Shown here: positions 36,076 through 44,596 of the stretch, one piece after another
How positions within the stretch are numbered: position 1 is the stretch's first letter
Layout: each line of letters opens with the position of its first letter
From: Microbacterium terrae
Lineage (GTDB): Bacteria; Actinomycetota; Actinomycetes; Actinomycetales; Microbacteriaceae
Direction of reading: 5' to 3'
Assembly (NCBI RefSeq): GCF_017831975.1
Contig: NZ_JAFDSS010000001.1
Coordinates: 3,472,001 to 3,536,000, forward strand
Length of the DNA stretch: 64,000 nt
Made by a program: the position numbers and the translations under genes
The notes under the pieces: generated by a model
Seen by the model: only the letters and a program-made list of their open reading frames with translations
What the model was told of the DNA's origin: nothing
Databases searched by the model: none

Positions 36076-37407
36076 TCACGCCCCGGTGAACACCAGCCAC
36101 AGCAGCGTCGCGTTCAGGGCGATGAGGAAGACGGATGCCGCCACCCCGGCCGCCGTCGTCGCGATCCGGTTGCGGTGCACGCCGAGCACGTCGGCCTTCG
36201 CGGTGAGCGCGACCAGGGGGATGAGCGCGAACGGGATGCCGAACGACAGCACGACCTGGCTGAGCACGAGGGCGACGGTCGGGTCGAAGCCGACCGCGAG
36301 GATGAGCAGGGCCGGGATCAGCGTCACGAGCCGCCGCGCGAGCAGCGGCACGCGCACGTGGAGAAGGCCGTGCATGATCTCGGCTCCGGCGTAGGCGCCC
36401 ACCGACGTGCTCGCGAGGCCGCTGGCGAGGAGCCCGACCGCGAACAGTGTCGCGACGACCGGGCCGATGCCGGAGTAGAGCGCCGCGTAGGCGCCCTCGA
36501 GCGAGTCGGTGCCGGGCACGCCCGCGAGGTTGGCCGCGGCGAGGAGCAGGATGCAGAGGTTCACGGTGCCCGCGATGATCATGGCGATCGTGACGTCCCA
36601 CTTGGTGGCGCGCAGCAGGCGTGCGGTCGGGATGCCGCGGAGCTCGGCGAGCGACCGGTCGGCGGTGCCGGCATCCGTCGCCTGCGCGCCCCGCACCGCT
36701 CGCGGCGCGAACCGGTCGCGGGCGAGAGCGCTGTGGGCGTAGATCGCGTGGGGCATGATCGTCGCCCCGAGGATGGATGCCGCCAGCAGCACCGATCCCG
36801 CGTCCTCGAAGCGGGGGACGAGGCCAGAGACCACCCCGGCAGCCTCGGGTGGCGCGACCAGCACCCCGAACGTGAATCCGATCGCGATGATCACGAGCAG
36901 CCCGATGACGACGAACTCGAACGTGCGCGGGCCGCGGCGCGACTGCAGCAGGAGCAGCCCGATCGACACCACGCCGGTGATCACGCCGCCCCAGATCAGC
37001 GGCACGCCGAAGAGCAGGTTCAGGGCCACGGCGCCGCCGATCACCTCGGCGATGTCGGTGGCCATGGCGACGAGCTCGGCCTGCAGCCAGTACGCGCGAC
37101 GGGCCCACGGATTGCGGATGCGGGTGCCCAGGGTCTCGGGGAGACTCCGGCCCGTGACGATGCCGAGCTTTGCCGACAGGTACTGGATGAGCCAGGCCAT
37201 CACGTTGCCGAGCACGACCACCCACACGAGCAGGTAGCCGTAGACGGCGCCGGCGGTCATGTTGCTGGCGACGTTGCCCGGGTCGAGGTACGCGACGCCG
37301 GCGACGAGCGCGGGTCCGATCAGCCAGGCGAGACGCGGCAGCGAGAGTCGCCCGCGGCGCACGGGCTCGGCGGTGGAGACGCGGACGTCTTCGTCAGTTT
37401 TCGGCAC
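36076..37407 (-). CDS. mntH: Nramp-family Mn(II)/H+ transporter
   Basis: A 443-residue eleven-helix metal importer. Helix 1 has the metal-binding motif VAGVAYLDPGNVASNMTAGA (DPGN), and helix 6 has ILGATIMPHAIYAHSALA (MPH). Both supply the Mn ligands typical of bacterial MntH. The GTG at 37407 starts the frame but lies inside the first regulatory box; a GTG 17 codons later, at VRRGRLSLP, is an alternative start. Divergent from the RNA methyltransferase gene. Confidence 0.93.
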   Translation of the reverse strand: MPKTDEDVRVSTAEPVRRGRLSLPRLAWLIGPALVAGVAYLDPGNVASNMTAGAVYGYLLVWVVVLGNVMAWLIQYLSAKLGIVTGRSLPETLGTRIRNPWARRAYWLQAELVAMATDIAEVIGGAVALNLLFGVPLIWGGVITGVVSIGLLLLQSRRGPRTFEFVVIGLLVIIAIGFTFGVLVAPPEAAGVVSGLVPRFEDAGSVLLAASILGATIMPHAIYAHSALARDRFAPRAVRGAQATDAGTADRSLAELRGIPTARLLRATKWDVTIAMIIAGTVNLCILLLAAANLAGVPGTDSLEGAYAALYSGIGPVVATLFAVGLLASGLASTSVGAYAGAEIMHGLLHVRVPLLARRLVTLIPALLILAVGFDPTVALVLSQVVLSFGIPFALIPLVALTAKADVLGVHRNRIATTAAGVAASVFLIALNATLLWLVFTGA

Positions 37408-37465
37408 ACCGAAATGCTACTCGAATTTCGGCACACCGAAAACCCTGGCTTTCGGTGTGCCACCC
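37399..37465 (-). promoter_or_regulatory. three MntR-type boxes at mntH
   Basis: Two identical palindromes TTTCGGCACACCGAAA lie at 37399-37414 and 37426-37441 (27 bp apart), followed by a degenerate third copy, TTTCGGTGTGCC, at 37450-37461. Their position on the mntH start region is that expected for a DtxR/MntR repressor, and mntR is the neighbouring gene. The first box covers the annotated GTG start codon. Confidence 0.8.
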
Positions 37466-37489
37466 CGGTGTCGCACCGGCCCCTTCCGG

Positions 37490-37561
37490 GCCGTACGCAG
37501 GATGGATGCCGCGGCACGCCGAGCCGCGGCGTGCCGCGGGCGCATCCATCCTGAGTACGGC
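37490..37561. repeat. 72-nt imperfect palindrome between divergent genes
   Basis: The left arm (37490-37521) and right arm (37527-37561) are reverse complements apart from one mismatch and a 3-nt insertion, around a 5-nt centre. The arms contain CAGGATGGATGC and CGCGGCACGCCG. It lies upstream of both mntH and the RNA methyltransferase gene, so it is not a simple end-of-gene terminator. Confidence 0.75.
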
Positions 37562-37598
37562 ACGCGGGGACGCCCGGAGGGCGGGTTAGTCTGAGCCG

Positions 37599-38294
37599 GT
37601 GAACGAGCCTGTACCCGCCGAGCCCGCCGCGCTCGCGGCACCCGCCGCGCTCGCGGCACCCGCCGCGCTCGAGGCGCCCGTCGAGTCCGCGGCATCGGTC
37701 GGGGTCGGCCCGTGGCCCGGCGGTGCCGACGAATGGCCCGACGACCCGCGCTTCGACCGCGAGCTGCTCGCCCACGGCGATACCCGCAACGTCGTCGACG
37801 CCTACCGGTACTGGACGATGGAGGCGATCGTCGCCGACCTCGACACGCGTCGGCATCCGTTCCACGTGGCCATCGAGAACTGGCAGCACGACATGAACAT
37901 CGGGTCGATCGTGCGCAGCGCGAACGCGTTCCTCGCCGCCGAGGTGCACATCATCGGCAAGCGCCGGTGGAACCGCCGCGGGGCGATGGTCACCGACCGC
38001 TATCAGCACGTGCGTCACCACGAGAGCGTCGCCGCCTTCGCGGAGTGGGCGGATGCCGCGTCACTGCCGATCCTCGCGATCGACAACGTCGACGGCTCGG
38101 TGCCGGTCGACCGGGCCGATCTGCCCGAAGCCTGCGTGCTGCTCTTCGGTCAGGAGGGCCCGGGGCTCTCGCCCGAGGCGCTGGCCGCGGCATCCGGAGT
38201 GATCGAGATCACGCAGTACGGCTCGACCCGATCGATCAACGCGAGCGCGGCGGGCGCGATCGTGATGTACGAGTGGTGCCGCCGCTGGGCGTGA
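37599..38294 (+). CDS. SPOUT-family (TrmH-like) RNA 2'-O-methyltransferase
   Basis: A 231-residue methyltransferase with the three SPOUT motifs: NWQHDMNIGSIVRSANAF (motif 1), VLLFGQEGPGLSPEAL (motif 2) and ITQYGSTRSINASAAGAIVM (motif 3, knot). It uses SAM to methylate ribose in tRNA or rRNA. The N-terminal 35 residues are an Ala-Pro-rich extension encoded by three tandem 18-bp repeats (about 37625-37678), likely disordered and variable between strains. Leaderless GTG start after TAGTCT (37587-37592). Confidence 0.9.
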   Translation: MNEPVPAEPAALAAPAALAAPAALEAPVESAASVGVGPWPGGADEWPDDPRFDRELLAHGDTRNVVDAYRYWTMEAIVADLDTRRHPFHVAIENWQHDMNIGSIVRSANAFLAAEVHIIGKRRWNRRGAMVTDRYQHVRHHESVAAFAEWADAASLPILAIDNVDGSVPVDRADLPEACVLLFGQEGPGLSPEALAAASGVIEITQYGSTRSINASAAGAIVMYEWCRRWA

Positions 38295-38307
38295 CCGCGG
38301 CGGGCGC

Positions 38308-39105
38308 TCAGTACTCGGCGGGGATGTAGCGCAGCGGCAGCGCGGGCTCGACGTAGTCGCCCGCGTCCTGACGCGCCGGCAGCGCGATCTCGGGCCGCGC
38401 GATGTGCTCGTAGGGGATCTGGCTGAGCAGGTGCGAGATGATGTTCAGCCGCCCGCGGCGCTTGTCGTCGGTGCGGGCGAGGAACCACGGCGCCCAGCTC
38501 GTGTCGGTCGCGCGGAACATCGCGTCCCGCGCCCGTGAGTAGTCGAACCAGCGGCTGTACGACTCGAGGTCCATGCCCGAGAGCTTCCAGATCTTGCGCG
38601 GGTCGTCGATGCGGCTCTCGAGGCGCCGCGTCTGCTCCTCGGGGCTGACTTCGAGCCAGTACTTGAGCAGGATGATGCCGTTGTCGACGATCGCCCGCTC
38701 CACCAGCGGCACCTGCTCGAGGAAGCGGTCGGTCTCCTCGGGCGTGCAGAAGCCCATCACACGCTCGACGCCGGCGCGGTTGTACCAGCTGCGGTCGAAG
38801 ACGACGACCTCGCCCGCCGACGGGAAGTGCGCGAAGTACCGCTGGAAGTACATCTGCGTCTTCTCGTGCTCGTTGGGCGCCGGAAGCGCGGCGACCCGGA
38901 ACACCCGAGGGCTCACCCGCTCGGTGAGGGCTTTGATCGTGCCGCCCTTGCCGGCGGTGTCTCGCCCTTCGAACACGACGATCACCTTCGCGCCGGTGGC
39001 CTTGACCCACTCCTGCATCGCGACGAGCTCGGCCTGCAGGTGCTCGATCTTCTTGTCGTACTTCTTCTGCGACAGCTTCTTCGGGGTGTCGTCTGACGTG
39101 CTCAT
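38308..39105 (-). CDS. ppk2: polyphosphate kinase 2
   Basis: A 265-residue PPK2 that uses polyphosphate to phosphorylate nucleotides. Walker A is VVFEGRDTAGKGGTIKAL, Walker B and lid are VVFDRSWYNRAGVERVMGF, and conserved DDPRKIWKLSGMDLESYSRW follows. Single-domain length points to class I or III. GAGGAG precedes the ATG. Convergent with the RNA methyltransferase (13-nt gap). The 130-nt gap upstream, toward the MATE gene, holds only a GCGACCGGGCGTGC direct repeat. Confidence 0.94.
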   Translation of the reverse strand: MSTSDDTPKKLSQKKYDKKIEHLQAELVAMQEWVKATGAKVIVVFEGRDTAGKGGTIKALTERVSPRVFRVAALPAPNEHEKTQMYFQRYFAHFPSAGEVVVFDRSWYNRAGVERVMGFCTPEETDRFLEQVPLVERAIVDNGIILLKYWLEVSPEEQTRRLESRIDDPRKIWKLSGMDLESYSRWFDYSRARDAMFRATDTSWAPWFLARTDDKRRGRLNIISHLLSQIPYEHIARPEIALPARQDAGDYVEPALPLRYIPAEY

Positions 39106-39235
39106 GGCTCTCCTCGCCGGCGGGGTGGCGTGTGCACATTCTGGGGGAGCGGATGCGGCGCCGCCAACTGCACGCGCTGTCCGGCACCGCGCCGCGCGAC
39201 CGGGCGTGCACCGAGCGACCGGGCGTGCGCGGGTC

Positions 39236-40561
39236 TCACGCGCCCGCCGTCATCCACTCCGTGCCGCGCACGCGCCAGCCGAGCGTGGCGAGCCGGGCGA
39301 GCATGTACACGCCGAAGAACGACACCGACAGCCACGCGAGCCCGGCCGCACCGGTGGGCTGGAGCGCGGCGACGACAGCCAGCGCGGGGACGAACGGCAG
39401 CAGGTTGAGCGCGCCGACGATCGCGAGGTACCTCGCGTCGCCGGCGCCGATGAGCACGCCGTCGAGCACGAAGACGACACCGCACACCGGCTGCGCGATC
39501 GCCAGCACGATGAGGGCCGGCTGCACGAGCGCCGCCAGCTCCGGGTCGCCGGTGAACAGCAGCCCGATCACACCCGAGCCCGCGGCGATCAGGCCGCCGA
39601 CGATCACCCCGAACCAGATGCCCCACGCCACCGTGCGCCCGAGGACGCGCCGCACGTACGGCCTGTCCTCGGCGCCGAGCCCCTTCCCCACCAGGGCCTG
39701 CGCGGCGATCGCGAGGGCGTCGAGCGCGAACGCGGCGGTGGAGAAGATGGTGAACGCGACCTGCCACCCGGCGAGCTCGTCGGTGCCGAGCGCCGTCGCG
39801 ACCCACACCGTCGACAGCAGTGCGACGCGGAGCGACACGGTGCGCAGGAACAGCCAGCCGCCGGATCGGGCCGAGCCGCGCACGCCGTCGCGGTGGGGTC
39901 TGACGGATGCCGCGTACCGCCGCGCGAGGCGGCCGACGACGACCACGTATGCGGCGACCATGCCCCACTGGGCGACGATGGTGCCGGCCGCCGACCCGGC
40001 GATGCCCCACCCCAGCCCGTAGATGAACAGCCAGTTGAGGAGGGCGTTCGCGGCGAAGCCGAGACCGGCGATCCACAGCGGCGTCACCGTGTCCTGCATG
40101 CCGCGGAGCAGCCCGGTCGCCGCGAAGACGATGAGCATCGCGGGGAGGCCCCACATCGAGATGCCGAGGTAGATCTCCGCCTGCTCGGCGACCTCGGCGG
40201 GCGCGCCGAAGAGTCCGACCAGGGCGGGGGTGAGCAGCGAGCCGGCGACCGCGAGGATCGAGCCGAGCGCGAGGGCGAGCCAGAGCCCGTCGATGCCGAC
40301 CGAGACCGCCGCGGAGCGGTCGCCCGCGCCGTACCGGCGCGCGACGGCGGGCGTCGTCGAGTAGGCGAGGAAGACCATCAGCCCGACGATCGTCTGCAGC
40401 ACCGCCGAGGCGATGCCGAGCCCAGCGAGCGGGGTGACGCCGAGGTGCCCGACGAGCGCGGAGTCGACGATGAGGAACAGCGGCTCGGCCACCAGCGCGC
40501 CGAGGGCGGGCACCGCGAGCCGCAGGATGTCGCGGTTCAGCGTCGCCGGCGCAGTGCTCAC
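39236..40561 (-). CDS. MATE-family efflux transporter (DinF-like)
   Basis: A 441-residue twelve-helix exporter in two six-helix halves, with LRLAVPALGALVAEPLFLIV at helix 1 and the second half starting near VSLRVALLSTVWVATALG. It exports cationic compounds against H+ or Na+. GTG start, leaderless with TAGGGT (40568-40573, minus) 6 nt upstream. Single gene, divergent from the M13 peptidase. Confidence 0.9.
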   Translation of the reverse strand: MSTAPATLNRDILRLAVPALGALVAEPLFLIVDSALVGHLGVTPLAGLGIASAVLQTIVGLMVFLAYSTTPAVARRYGAGDRSAAVSVGIDGLWLALALGSILAVAGSLLTPALVGLFGAPAEVAEQAEIYLGISMWGLPAMLIVFAATGLLRGMQDTVTPLWIAGLGFAANALLNWLFIYGLGWGIAGSAAGTIVAQWGMVAAYVVVVGRLARRYAASVRPHRDGVRGSARSGGWLFLRTVSLRVALLSTVWVATALGTDELAGWQVAFTIFSTAAFALDALAIAAQALVGKGLGAEDRPYVRRVLGRTVAWGIWFGVIVGGLIAAGSGVIGLLFTGDPELAALVQPALIVLAIAQPVCGVVFVLDGVLIGAGDARYLAIVGALNLLPFVPALAVVAALQPTGAAGLAWLSVSFFGVYMLARLATLGWRVRGTEWMTAGA

Positions 40562-40589
40562 CCTCCGACCCTACGCACCCCGGCCGACA

Positions 40590-40631
40590 GAGGATGCCGA
40601 CACCGGATGCCGCGCCCGACGCGGCATCCTC
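40590..40631. repeat. nested palindrome between divergent genes
   Basis: The outer pair is GAGGATGCCG (40590-40599) with CGGCATCCTC (40622-40631). An inner alternative stem is GGATGCCGCG (40605-40614) with CGCGGCATCC (40620-40629), closing a 5-nt loop. The two stems share the right arm and so exclude each other. It lies in the 154-nt gap between the MATE and M13 peptidase promoters. No gene in the gap. Confidence 0.65.
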
Positions 40632-40715
40632 TCAGGAACATCACAATGAGGTCACAGCCCACAATCGTCTCCCCGGGGGAGTTCTCGGCCACGTGCGGGG
40701 GATACCCTGGAACGC

Positions 40716-42680
40716 ATGACCGACGCCCCCCGATCCGGTCTCGCGCTGGAGGAGTTCAGCGCTGAGATCCGCCCGCAGGACGACCTGTTCCGTCACGTCA
40801 ACGGTGCGTGGCTCGACCGAACCGAGATCCCCGACGACAAGGCCCGCTGGGGGTCGTTCCACCTCATCGCCGAGCAGGCCGAGAAGGACGTCAAGGCGAT
40901 CATCGAGGAGTCGCAGGACGCCGAGCCCGGCACCGAGGCCCGCAAGATCGGCGACCTCTACACGAGCTTCATGGACACCGAGCGCATCGAGGGCCTCGGC
41001 GCCTCACCGCTCGCCCCGCAGCTCGCGCGCGTCGACGAGATCGACAGCATCCCGGCATTCCTCCGCGTGGTGGGCGACCTCGAGCGCGACGGCGTGGGCG
41101 GACTCATCCACCTCTACATCGAGCCCGACCCGGGCAACCCCGCGCGGTATGTGCCGTTCGTGATCCAGGGCGGCCTCTCGCTCCCCGACGAGAGCTACTA
41201 CCGTCTCGAGAACTTCCAGGCCACCCGCATCGCGTTCCGCACCCACATCGAGAAGATGCTCGAGCTCGCCGGCGTGGCCGACGCCGCGGCATCCGCCGAC
41301 CGCATCGTGGGGATCGAGACCGAGCTCGCCACGCACCACTGGGACAACGTGCGCAGCCGCGACGCCGTCGCCACGTACAACCTGAAGTCGTGGGACGACT
41401 TCCAGGCGCTCGTCGGCGTCGACCTCGCTCCGTGGCGCGACGCGCTCGCGCCCGGTCACGCCGACGCGTTCGCCGAGGTCAACGTGTACCAGCCGAGCTT
41501 CCTCGAGGGCCTCGGCTCGCTCCTGACCGAGGAGCGCGTCGAGGACTGGAAGGCGTGGCTGCGCTTCGCGATCGTGCACGCCGGCGCCGCCTTCCTGTCG
41601 GAGGAGCTCGTCGACGAGAACTTCGCGTTCTACGGCACGCAGCTCACCGGCGTGCCGGTCAACCGCGAGCGGTGGAAGCGCGGCGTCAGCCTCTCGGAGG
41701 CCGCGCTGGGCGAGGCCATCGGCCGCGTGTACGTCGAGCGCCACTTCCCGCCCGCGGCGAAGGTCGCGATGGACGAGCTGGTCGCCAACCTCATCGAGGC
41801 GTACCGGCAGTCGATCACCGGGCTCGAGTGGATGAGCCCGGCAACGCGCGAGCGGGCGCTGGCCAAGCTCGACGCCTTCACGCCGAAGATCGGGTTCCCG
41901 GTCGCATGGAAGGACTACTCGACCCTCGAGATCAGCGCCGACGACCTGGTCGGCAACGTGCGCCGTGCCCACATCTGGGAGCACGACCGCCAGCTCGACA
42001 AGGTGGGCAAGCCCATCGACCGCGACGAGTGGTTCATGACCCCGCAGACGGTCAACGCGTACTACAACCCGCTGATGAACGAGATCGTGTTCCCGGCGGC
42101 GATCCTGCAGTACCCCTTCTTCGACCCCGAGCGCGACGCGGCGGCCAACTACGGCGGCATCGGGGCCGTGATCGGCCACGAGATCGGCCACGGCTTCGAC
42201 GACCAGGGCAGCCGCTTCGACGGCGACGGGTCGCTGCGCGACTGGTGGACCGACGACGACCGCGCCGCCTTCGAGCAGCGCACCAAGAGCCTCATCGACC
42301 AGTACTCGGCGCTCACCCCGGTGGGTCTCGACGCGCAGCACACGGTCAACGGCGAGCTCACGATCGGCGAGAACATCGGCGACCTGGGCGGGCTCGGCAT
42401 CGCGATCCGCGCGTACGAGCTCTCGCTCGGCGGCGAGCCGGCGCCCGAGATCGACGGGTACACCGGCATCCAGCGGCTGCTGCTGAGCTGGGGTCAGGTG
42501 TGGCAGCAGAAGGGTCGGGATGCCGAGACCATCCGCCTGCTCACGATCGACCCGCACTCGCCGAACGAGTTCCGCTGCAACCAGATCGTCCGCAACGTCG
42601 ACGCCTTCTACGAGGCGTTCGACGTGACCGAGGGCGACGCCCTCTGGCTCGACGAGGACGAGCGGGTCACCATCTGGTGA
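40716..42680 (+). CDS. M13-family zinc metallopeptidase (neprilysin/PepO-like)
   Basis: A 654-residue peptidase that cleaves oligopeptides in a closed chamber. The zinc site is HEIGH in AVIGHEIGHGFDDQGSRFD, with the third ligand Glu and partner Asp in TIGENIGDLGGLGIA. NAYYNPLMNEIVFPAAILQ is the substrate-binding NAYY motif. No signal peptide or membrane helix, so it is likely cytoplasmic, unlike animal neprilysin. Leaderless ATG after TACCCT (40703-40708). Confidence 0.95.
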   Translation: MTDAPRSGLALEEFSAEIRPQDDLFRHVNGAWLDRTEIPDDKARWGSFHLIAEQAEKDVKAIIEESQDAEPGTEARKIGDLYTSFMDTERIEGLGASPLAPQLARVDEIDSIPAFLRVVGDLERDGVGGLIHLYIEPDPGNPARYVPFVIQGGLSLPDESYYRLENFQATRIAFRTHIEKMLELAGVADAAASADRIVGIETELATHHWDNVRSRDAVATYNLKSWDDFQALVGVDLAPWRDALAPGHADAFAEVNVYQPSFLEGLGSLLTEERVEDWKAWLRFAIVHAGAAFLSEELVDENFAFYGTQLTGVPVNRERWKRGVSLSEAALGEAIGRVYVERHFPPAAKVAMDELVANLIEAYRQSITGLEWMSPATRERALAKLDAFTPKIGFPVAWKDYSTLEISADDLVGNVRRAHIWEHDRQLDKVGKPIDRDEWFMTPQTVNAYYNPLMNEIVFPAAILQYPFFDPERDAAANYGGIGAVIGHEIGHGFDDQGSRFDGDGSLRDWWTDDDRAAFEQRTKSLIDQYSALTPVGLDAQHTVNGELTIGENIGDLGGLGIAIRAYELSLGGEPAPEIDGYTGIQRLLLSWGQVWQQKGRDAETIRLLTIDPHSPNEFRCNQIVRNVDAFYEAFDVTEGDALWLDEDERVTIW

Positions 42681-42683
42681 CCA

Positions 42684-42702
42684 CGGCGGGCGCGTCCCGC
42701 CG
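42684..42702 (+). terminator. hairpin terminator after M13 peptidase
   Basis: CGGCGGG (42684-42690), loop CGCGT, CCCGCCG (42696-42702), followed by a pyrimidine-rich stretch. It begins 4 nt after the peptidase stop codon. Confidence 0.6.
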
Positions 42703-42759
42703 CATCCTCCTACCCCGAAACACCGAGCACGTCTGAGAACACCGGAAGGATACCCGCCC

Positions 42760-43677
42760 GTGGGCACTGAGCCCCGAAGGGAAGCAGAGTCGCTGCGGGG
42801 GTCGCGACGAAGCACTGCCCGCCGACTGCCGAGGAGGGCGGCAGCCGGACGCCGTTCATTCACGTCGACGCTCAAAGCGCTCGACGACCTCGCCACATCC
42901 GGCGCCAAGATCTCGGTGCGCATCACCGACCTCGACCGGGGCACCGCCGTGCTCTCGGGCGACGACTTCGTGACCCTGCCGGTCGCCGGGCTCGGCGTCG
43001 TGCCGCTGCTCATCGAGGTCGCCTCCGGGTTCGAGGCCGGGCGACTCGATCCGCTCGAGATCATCGATCGGCACTTCGTCGAGCCGGTCGGCGTCGCCGG
43101 GGTGTGGCAGCACCTGAAGGCGCCCGCGCTGCCGCTGTCGGACCTCGCGGTGCTCACCGCCTCGACCGGAGACGCGCTCGCCGCCAACGCGCTGCTCGCC
43201 CGGGTGGGGCTGCCGGCGGTGCGGTCGCGCATCGAGCAGCTGGGCCTCGCGCGCTCCGCGCTCCTCGATCGCTTCCGCGACGAGCGCGGCCCCGACGACG
43301 CCCCGCACTTCGCGCTCGGTTCGTCGCGCGAGCTCGCCGACGTGTTCGCCGCGCTGGTGAACTCGCAGGCGGTCTCGCCCGGGGTGAGCGCTCAGGTCGC
43401 GGAGTGGCTGGCGCTCAACCACGACCTCTCGCTCGTCGCCTCGGCGACCGGTCTCGACCCGTTCTCGCACGAGAACGACGCCCACGGTCTGCTCTTCATC
43501 AACAAGACGGGCCGGGATGCCGGAATCCGTGTCGAGGCGGGTGTGCTGGCCGGCCCGCGCGCCGGGGTCTCGTACGCGCTCATCGTGTGCTTCGACGACC
43601 TGTCGATCGCCCACCGGCTGCGGGCGCACGACGCGTTCCGCACCCTCGGCGTCGACCTCATGGAGTACGTGTTCTAG
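42760..43677 (+). CDS. beta-lactamase-fold serine hydrolase homologue without catalytic residues
   Basis: A 305-residue protein resembling class A beta-lactamases and D,D-peptidases: Ile-Thr-Asp-x-x-x-Gly strand ISVRITDLDRGTAVL, TASTGDALAANALL helix and KTG triad (249-251) in FINKTGRDAGIRVEAGV. The SxxK motif, however, is replaced by GLGV (77-80, GVVP context), and the SDN loop reads TGDA. The acylating serine and its lysine are therefore absent, and the protein is probably a non-catalytic binder. A basic N-terminus (RRSTARRLPRRAAAGRR) has no signal peptide. GGAAGGA precedes the GTG. It ends in a CTAG shared with the convergent purU stop. Confidence 0.8.
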   Translation: MGTEPRREAESLRGSRRSTARRLPRRAAAGRRSFTSTLKALDDLATSGAKISVRITDLDRGTAVLSGDDFVTLPVAGLGVVPLLIEVASGFEAGRLDPLEIIDRHFVEPVGVAGVWQHLKAPALPLSDLAVLTASTGDALAANALLARVGLPAVRSRIEQLGLARSALLDRFRDERGPDDAPHFALGSSRELADVFAALVNSQAVSPGVSAQVAEWLALNHDLSLVASATGLDPFSHENDAHGLLFINKTGRDAGIRVEAGVLAGPRAGVSYALIVCFDDLSIAHRLRAHDAFRTLGVDLMEYVF

Positions 43678-44555
43678 AAGACGATCGTGTGGTTGCCGTG
43701 GCGGATCACGCGGTCCTGCGCGTGCCACAGCACGGCCCGCGAGAGCACCTGGCGCTCGACGTCGGCACCGCGGCGGGCGAGCTCGGTGACGGTGTCGGCG
43801 TGCGTCACGCGGATGGTGTCCTGGTCGATGATCGGCCCCTCGTCGAGGTCGCCGGTGACGTAGTGCGAGGTCGCGCCGATCAGCTTGACGCCGCGCTCCT
43901 TCGCCTTCTTGTACGGCTCGGCGCCGATGAAGGCGGGGAGGAAGGAATGGTGGATGTTGATCACCGGCACCCCGAGCTGCTCGAGGAAGTCGGGCGAGAG
44001 GATCTGCATGTAGCGGGCCAGCACCACGAAGTCGACGTTGCCCTTGAGCAGTTCGACGATCTTCGCCTCCGACGCCGACTTGTCGGGGCCGGGCACCGAC
44101 GGCACGTGGAAGAACGGCACGCCGAACGAGCGCACGTCTTCGGCCGAGGTGGTGTGGTTCGAGATGACCATCGGCACCGTGACGGGCAGGTCGCCCCGAC
44201 GGTGCCGCCACAGCAGGTCGAGGAGGCAGTGGTCCTGCTTCGAGGCCAGGATCGCCATGCGCTTGGGCACGGACTGGTCGGTGAGCGACCACTCCAGGTC
44301 GAACCCCGCGAGGGCCTCGGCGATGTCGGCCTCGATCTGGGGCCGCGCCGCCGCGAACGAGGGACGGTGGAACACCACGCGCTGGAAGTACGCGCCCCCG
44401 GTCGGGTCGTCGGAGTACTGGTCGAACGCCACGATGTTCCCGCCGATGCGCGTGATCATCGCCGACACTGCCGCGACGATGCCCGGCTTGTCGCTGCCGT
44501 GGACGATCAGGCAGGCGTGGTCGGAGAGAAGATGCGGGGATGCGGGCACGGCCAT
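43674..44555 (-). CDS. purU: formyltetrahydrofolate deformylase
   Basis: A 293-residue enzyme releasing formate from 10-formyl-THF to balance one-carbon units. The N-terminal ACT domain is CLIVHGSDKPGIVAAVSAMI. The C-terminal formyltransferase domain has catalytic Asn/His in VINIHHSFLPAFIGAEPY and Asp in VTGDLDEGPIIDQD. Complete. A CAGAAT -10-like element ends 6 nt before the ATG. Its stop overlaps that of the convergent serine-hydrolase homologue. Confidence 0.95.
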   Translation of the reverse strand: MAVPASPHLLSDHACLIVHGSDKPGIVAAVSAMITRIGGNIVAFDQYSDDPTGGAYFQRVVFHRPSFAAARPQIEADIAEALAGFDLEWSLTDQSVPKRMAILASKQDHCLLDLLWRHRRGDLPVTVPMVISNHTTSAEDVRSFGVPFFHVPSVPGPDKSASEAKIVELLKGNVDFVVLARYMQILSPDFLEQLGVPVINIHHSFLPAFIGAEPYKKAKERGVKLIGATSHYVTGDLDEGPIIDQDTIRVTHADTVTELARRGADVERQVLSRAVLWHAQDRVIRHGNHTIVF

Positions 44556-44596
44556 GTGTCGATTCTGCCGTGTCGGCGGGGGAGGTGCGCGCCGCG

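Noticed and set aside
36076..37407. Iron rather than manganese control of the Nramp gene
   Set aside because: The repressor has the DtxR fold that could bind either metal, but the neighbouring transporter is of the MntH type with DPGN and MPH motifs. Manganese is therefore the better supported reading.
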